Assembly (NCBI GenBank): GCA_902461995.1
Contig: CABQAA010000076.1
Span: 1-8,591, forward strand
Length of the DNA stretch: 8,591 bases
Direction of reading: 5' to 3'
Source of the DNA: an uncultured Oscillospiraceae bacterium
Lineage (GTDB): Bacteria > Bacillota > Clostridia > Oscillospirales > Acutalibacteraceae
Part shown: in pieces, positions 6,804 to 8,591 of the stretch
Position numbering within the stretch: position 1 is the stretch's first letter
Layout of the letters: each line of letters begins with the position of its first letter
Made by a program: the position numbers and the translations under genes
Notes under the pieces: generated by a model
What the model saw: the letters and a program-made list of their open reading frames with translations, nothing else
What the model was told of the DNA's origin: nothing
The model's database searches: none

Positions 6804-7736
6804 TCAGGTTCCCACTTTCCGCAGCAGTTTCTGCACCAGCCCGTTGCAGCCCATCATCACCACGAACAGGAAGGTGGCGATGGCGCAGGCATAGCCCATT
6901 TCAAACCGGATGCCGCCGTAATCGTTCATATGGTTGAGCAGGGTATGCGCGGCGTAGTCGGTACTGGGGTTGCCGAACAGGTTTTCCTGCACCACACCGC
7001 AGGAAAACGCGCCCGTAATGCTCATAACGGCACCAAACATCAATTGCGGCTTCATCATGGGCAGTGTGATAAACCACAGCTCCTGCCAGCGGTTGCGGAT
7101 ACCTTCCACGTAGCCCGCTTCGTACATCGACTTATCGATGGTTTGGAATCCGGCGACAAAGGAAAGAAATCCGGAACCCAGGCTCATCCACAGCATGACC
7201 ACCATGCTGACGCCCAGCATATAATTCGTATCGGTCAGCCACAGAATCGGATCGTTGATAAACCCCATGTTCATCAGAATGCCGTTGAGATACCCATAGG
7301 CGTCGCCGCTGAAGAGCACCTTCCAGATCATATAGGCTCCGCCGCAGATGGACGGGGCGTACATCACGGTTACCATCAAGGCCCTCAGCGGCGCGGACAG
7401 CTCATTGATGCACCACGCCATCAGCAGAGAAGCCAGATAGCCGGCCGGCCCGGTTACGACGGCGATGAGAAAGGTATTTTTCAGGGCCGTCAGGAAAACG
7501 TCGTCCCCGACAAACAGATTTTTGTAGTTCTCCCAGCCGACGAACTGCGGCGGCTGAAGCACATTGTAATAGGTAAAACTGTAGTACATGGACATTAAAA
7601 CCGGCGCAATAACAAACAAGGTGAAAACCAATAGGAATGGCAGCAGGAACAGATAACAGTCCCAGTTTCTGGTGGCTTCCCGTCCCTTGCCCGCGAGATA
7701 TGCCCGCGCTCTTTTCCGCCGTTCCACAGTATTCAT
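6804..7736 (-). CDS. CUT1 sugar ABC transporter permease, MalF/UgpA-like (pair A)
   Basis: First membrane subunit of permease pair A, 310 residues. A basic N-terminal tail (about 25 residues, ERRKRARAYLAGKGREATRNW) precedes helix 1 at about 27-50 (CYLFLLPFLLVFTLFVIAPVL). Next comes the family's typical FVGWENYKNLFVGDDVFLTALKNT segment (66-88). The EAA loop is at about 203-230 (MYEAGYVEGIRNRWQELWFITLPMMKP), which is the surface contacted by the transport ATPase. The last helix is at about 281-302 and the tail is short and basic (VQKLLRKVGT). Start is ATG at 7736 with a GGGGAAAGGAA site at 7755-7745, 8 nt upstream. It lies 144 bp downstream of the solute-binding protein gene, the expected order in Bacillota sugar importers. 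Compared with the pair B MalF-like protein, its third-helix region keeps the standard W-K-V-L-F and G-Y-L-N-G-I-L pattern, so the two pairs are clearly different proteins and not a recent duplication. Confidence 0.95.
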   Translation of the reverse strand: MNTVERRKRARAYLAGKGREATRNWDCYLFLLPFLLVFTLFVIAPVLMSMYYSFTYYNVLQPPQFVGWENYKNLFVGDDVFLTALKNTFLIAVVTGPAGYLASLLMAWCINELSAPLRALMVTVMYAPSICGGAYMIWKVLFSGDAYGYLNGILMNMGFINDPILWLTDTNYMLGVSMVVMLWMSLGSGFLSFVAGFQTIDKSMYEAGYVEGIRNRWQELWFITLPMMKPQLMFGAVMSITGAFSCGVVQENLFGNPSTDYAAHTLLNHMNDYGGIRFEMGYACAIATFLFVVMMGCNGLVQKLLRKVGT

Positions 7737-7797
7737 GAGCCACGTTCCTTTCCCCGGCCGTACTCGTTTCCGACGCTTTCCTGGACCGGCCTCCGCT

Positions 7798-7818
7798 CAT
7801 TCCGACTTCTTCGGAATG
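7798..7818 (-). other. Intercistronic hairpin between binding-protein and permease genes
   Basis: In the transcript direction the sequence is CATTCCGA, a 5-nt loop (AGAAG), then TCGGAATG: a perfect 8-bp stem. No U-run follows, so it is not a standard rho-independent terminator. It lies about 60 nt after the binding-protein stop codon and about 60 nt before the permease start, in the only sizeable gap of the operon. A hairpin here commonly protects the upstream message from 3' decay or partly attenuates readthrough, giving more binding protein than permease. That role is inferred from position. Confidence 0.55.
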
Positions 7819-7880
7819 GCCCCGCGTTTTTCTCCCGGCTGCGGTCCCCGGCTAAATCGATTTCCGACTTCCCAATTCAG

Positions 7881-8591
7881 TCAGGACATGTGGAATTCAT
7901 CCCGTTTATTGGCAATCTCCTGATTGATGACGTTCACATAGTCGAGAAGGGTATCCTTGGCATCCTTGTCATGCAGGATGACCTGCCGGACGGCATTGGT
8001 CAGGTGGCGCTGCAAAAAATAGCTGCCGGGGATCTGCTGGATGCCTTTGGCGCTTTTCAGCTGCGTTTCCAGTGCCGTCAGTTCGCTTTTCGACCAGGGC
8101 AGACGAGAAAATGCCTCGAGGTTGGCCGTGGGATACCGGGCGGATTCTCCGAGGATGCTCTCCATTTCGGTGCCGAACCGGGTCTGTGCATCGGCGGAAA
8201 CCCACCATTTCAGGAAACTCCAGGCGGCATCGGGATTCTTCGAATCCGACATGAGCACGGAAGCCGTGGAGGATAGAACCGTGCTGTGATCCACCTCGCC
8301 ATTTTCCTGAAGCGTACCCGGGACCGAAGTGAAATTCCACAGTCCCTTGATTTCCGGAGCCGATACCTGCAGGGAGTTGTACATCGAATAATCGGCGATA
8401 GCCACCGGCACTTCCCCGACCCGGAAGCGGTTTAAGATATCGAGTTCTTTGGCAAGCTTGTAATTCACATAGAAATTTGACCACTTTTTGAATGCCTCGA
8501 CCGACTCGGACGAATCCAGCGCCGTTGTCGTTTGATCGTCGGTGAAGACCTGTCCGCCGTTCTGCAGGAGAAACAAGTAAAAGGTGTTGAC
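7881..8591 (-). CDS. Extracellular solute-binding protein of a sugar ABC transporter (C-terminal part, cut by window edge)
   Basis: C-terminal 236 residues of a binding protein that captures the substrate outside the membrane for the permeases downstream. The frame is open through base 8591 (VNTFYLFLLQNGGQVF...), so the start is outside the window; the TTG near 8576 is internal. Family 1 binding-protein features are present: LLQNGGQVFTDD followed by SSESVEAFKKWSNFYVNYKL, then GEVPVAIADYSMYNSL. NPDAAWSFLKWWVSADAQTRFGTEMESILGESARYPTAN is the usual helix that closes the C-lobe. The tail (PGSYFLQRHLTNAVRQVI ... LLDYVNVINQEIANKRDEF) resembles that of large Bacillota binding proteins, which can exceed 900 residues, so the whole protein may be long (recollection and inference). 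It should be a lipoprotein, but the signal is not in view. Ligand unknown. TGA stop at 7883-7881. Confidence 0.93.
   Translation of the reverse strand, partial: VNTFYLFLLQNGGQVFTDDQTTTALDSSESVEAFKKWSNFYVNYKLAKELDILNRFRVGEVPVAIADYSMYNSLQVSAPEIKGLWNFTSVPGTLQENGEVDHSTVLSSTASVLMSDSKNPDAAWSFLKWWVSADAQTRFGTEMESILGESARYPTANLEAFSRLPWSKSELTALETQLKSAKGIQQIPGSYFLQRHLTNAVRQVILHDKDAKDTLLDYVNVINQEIANKRDEFHMS

Noticed and set aside
6756..7598. 280-codon open frame on the + strand, opposite pair A MalF-like permease
   Set aside because: Antisense shadow with no domain and His/Gln-rich content.
7402..7800. 132-codon minus-strand frame starting in the gap upstream of pair A permease
   Set aside because: It has a plausible start in the gap but runs out of frame through the permease gene, and its sequence has no membrane or domain pattern.
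7798..7818. Hairpin as a rho-independent terminator
   Set aside because: The stem is good, but the bases after it in the transcript are AGCGGAGG, not a U-run, so full termination is unlikely.
8574..8576. TTG as the start of the solute-binding protein
   Set aside because: The frame stays open to the window edge, and the region after the TTG is the middle of a binding-protein fold, so the true start lies outside.

Overview
The window is one stretch of a single minus-strand operon, read from base 8591 down to base 1. It encodes a carbohydrate-type ABC importer (CUT1 class) with two accessory envelope proteins. Seven genes fill almost all of it, and the largest gap is 144 bp. Both ends are cut inside genes. 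No promoter, RNA gene, insertion sequence, CRISPR array or clear rho-independent terminator is visible, as expected for the middle of an operon.

Organism: strong purine-rich Shine-Dalgarno sites, a lipoprotein signal, CUT1 permeases with no ATPase gene beside them, and the pairing of a DUF5696-like lipoprotein with an NHL/YIP1 membrane protein all point to a Bacillota (Firmicutes) bacterium. The DNA is fairly GC-rich, so a GC-rich Clostridia member or a Paenibacillus-like organism would fit. This is inference from gene content; no taxonomic marker is present.

Layout in transcription order: (1) the C-terminal part of an extracellular solute-binding protein (8591-7881); (2) a 144-bp gap holding an 8-bp-stem hairpin; (3) permease pair A, MalF-like (7736-6804) and MalG-like (6774-5896); (4) a secreted or anchored NHL beta-propeller protein with a TPR-like segment and a C-terminal YIP1 membrane domain (5877-3787); (5) a large DUF5696-like lipoprotein that looks like a glycoside-hydrolase-type barrel protein (3759-1222); (6) permease pair B, MalF-like (1225-332) and the N-terminal third of a MalG-like protein (315-1). 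From gene 3 on, spacings are 16-29 nt or a 4-nt ATGA overlap, so co-transcription and translational coupling are likely.

How the genes may work together (inference): the binding protein captures a sugar or glycan fragment and hands it to a permease pair, powered by an ATPase encoded elsewhere (a shared MsmK/MalK-type subunit is common in Bacillota). The surface lipoprotein could trim or bind the glycan. The NHL/YIP1 protein could be a sensor, scaffold or membrane organiser. The unusual points are two complete permease pairs flanking two poorly characterised envelope proteins, and no function assigned for either central protein.
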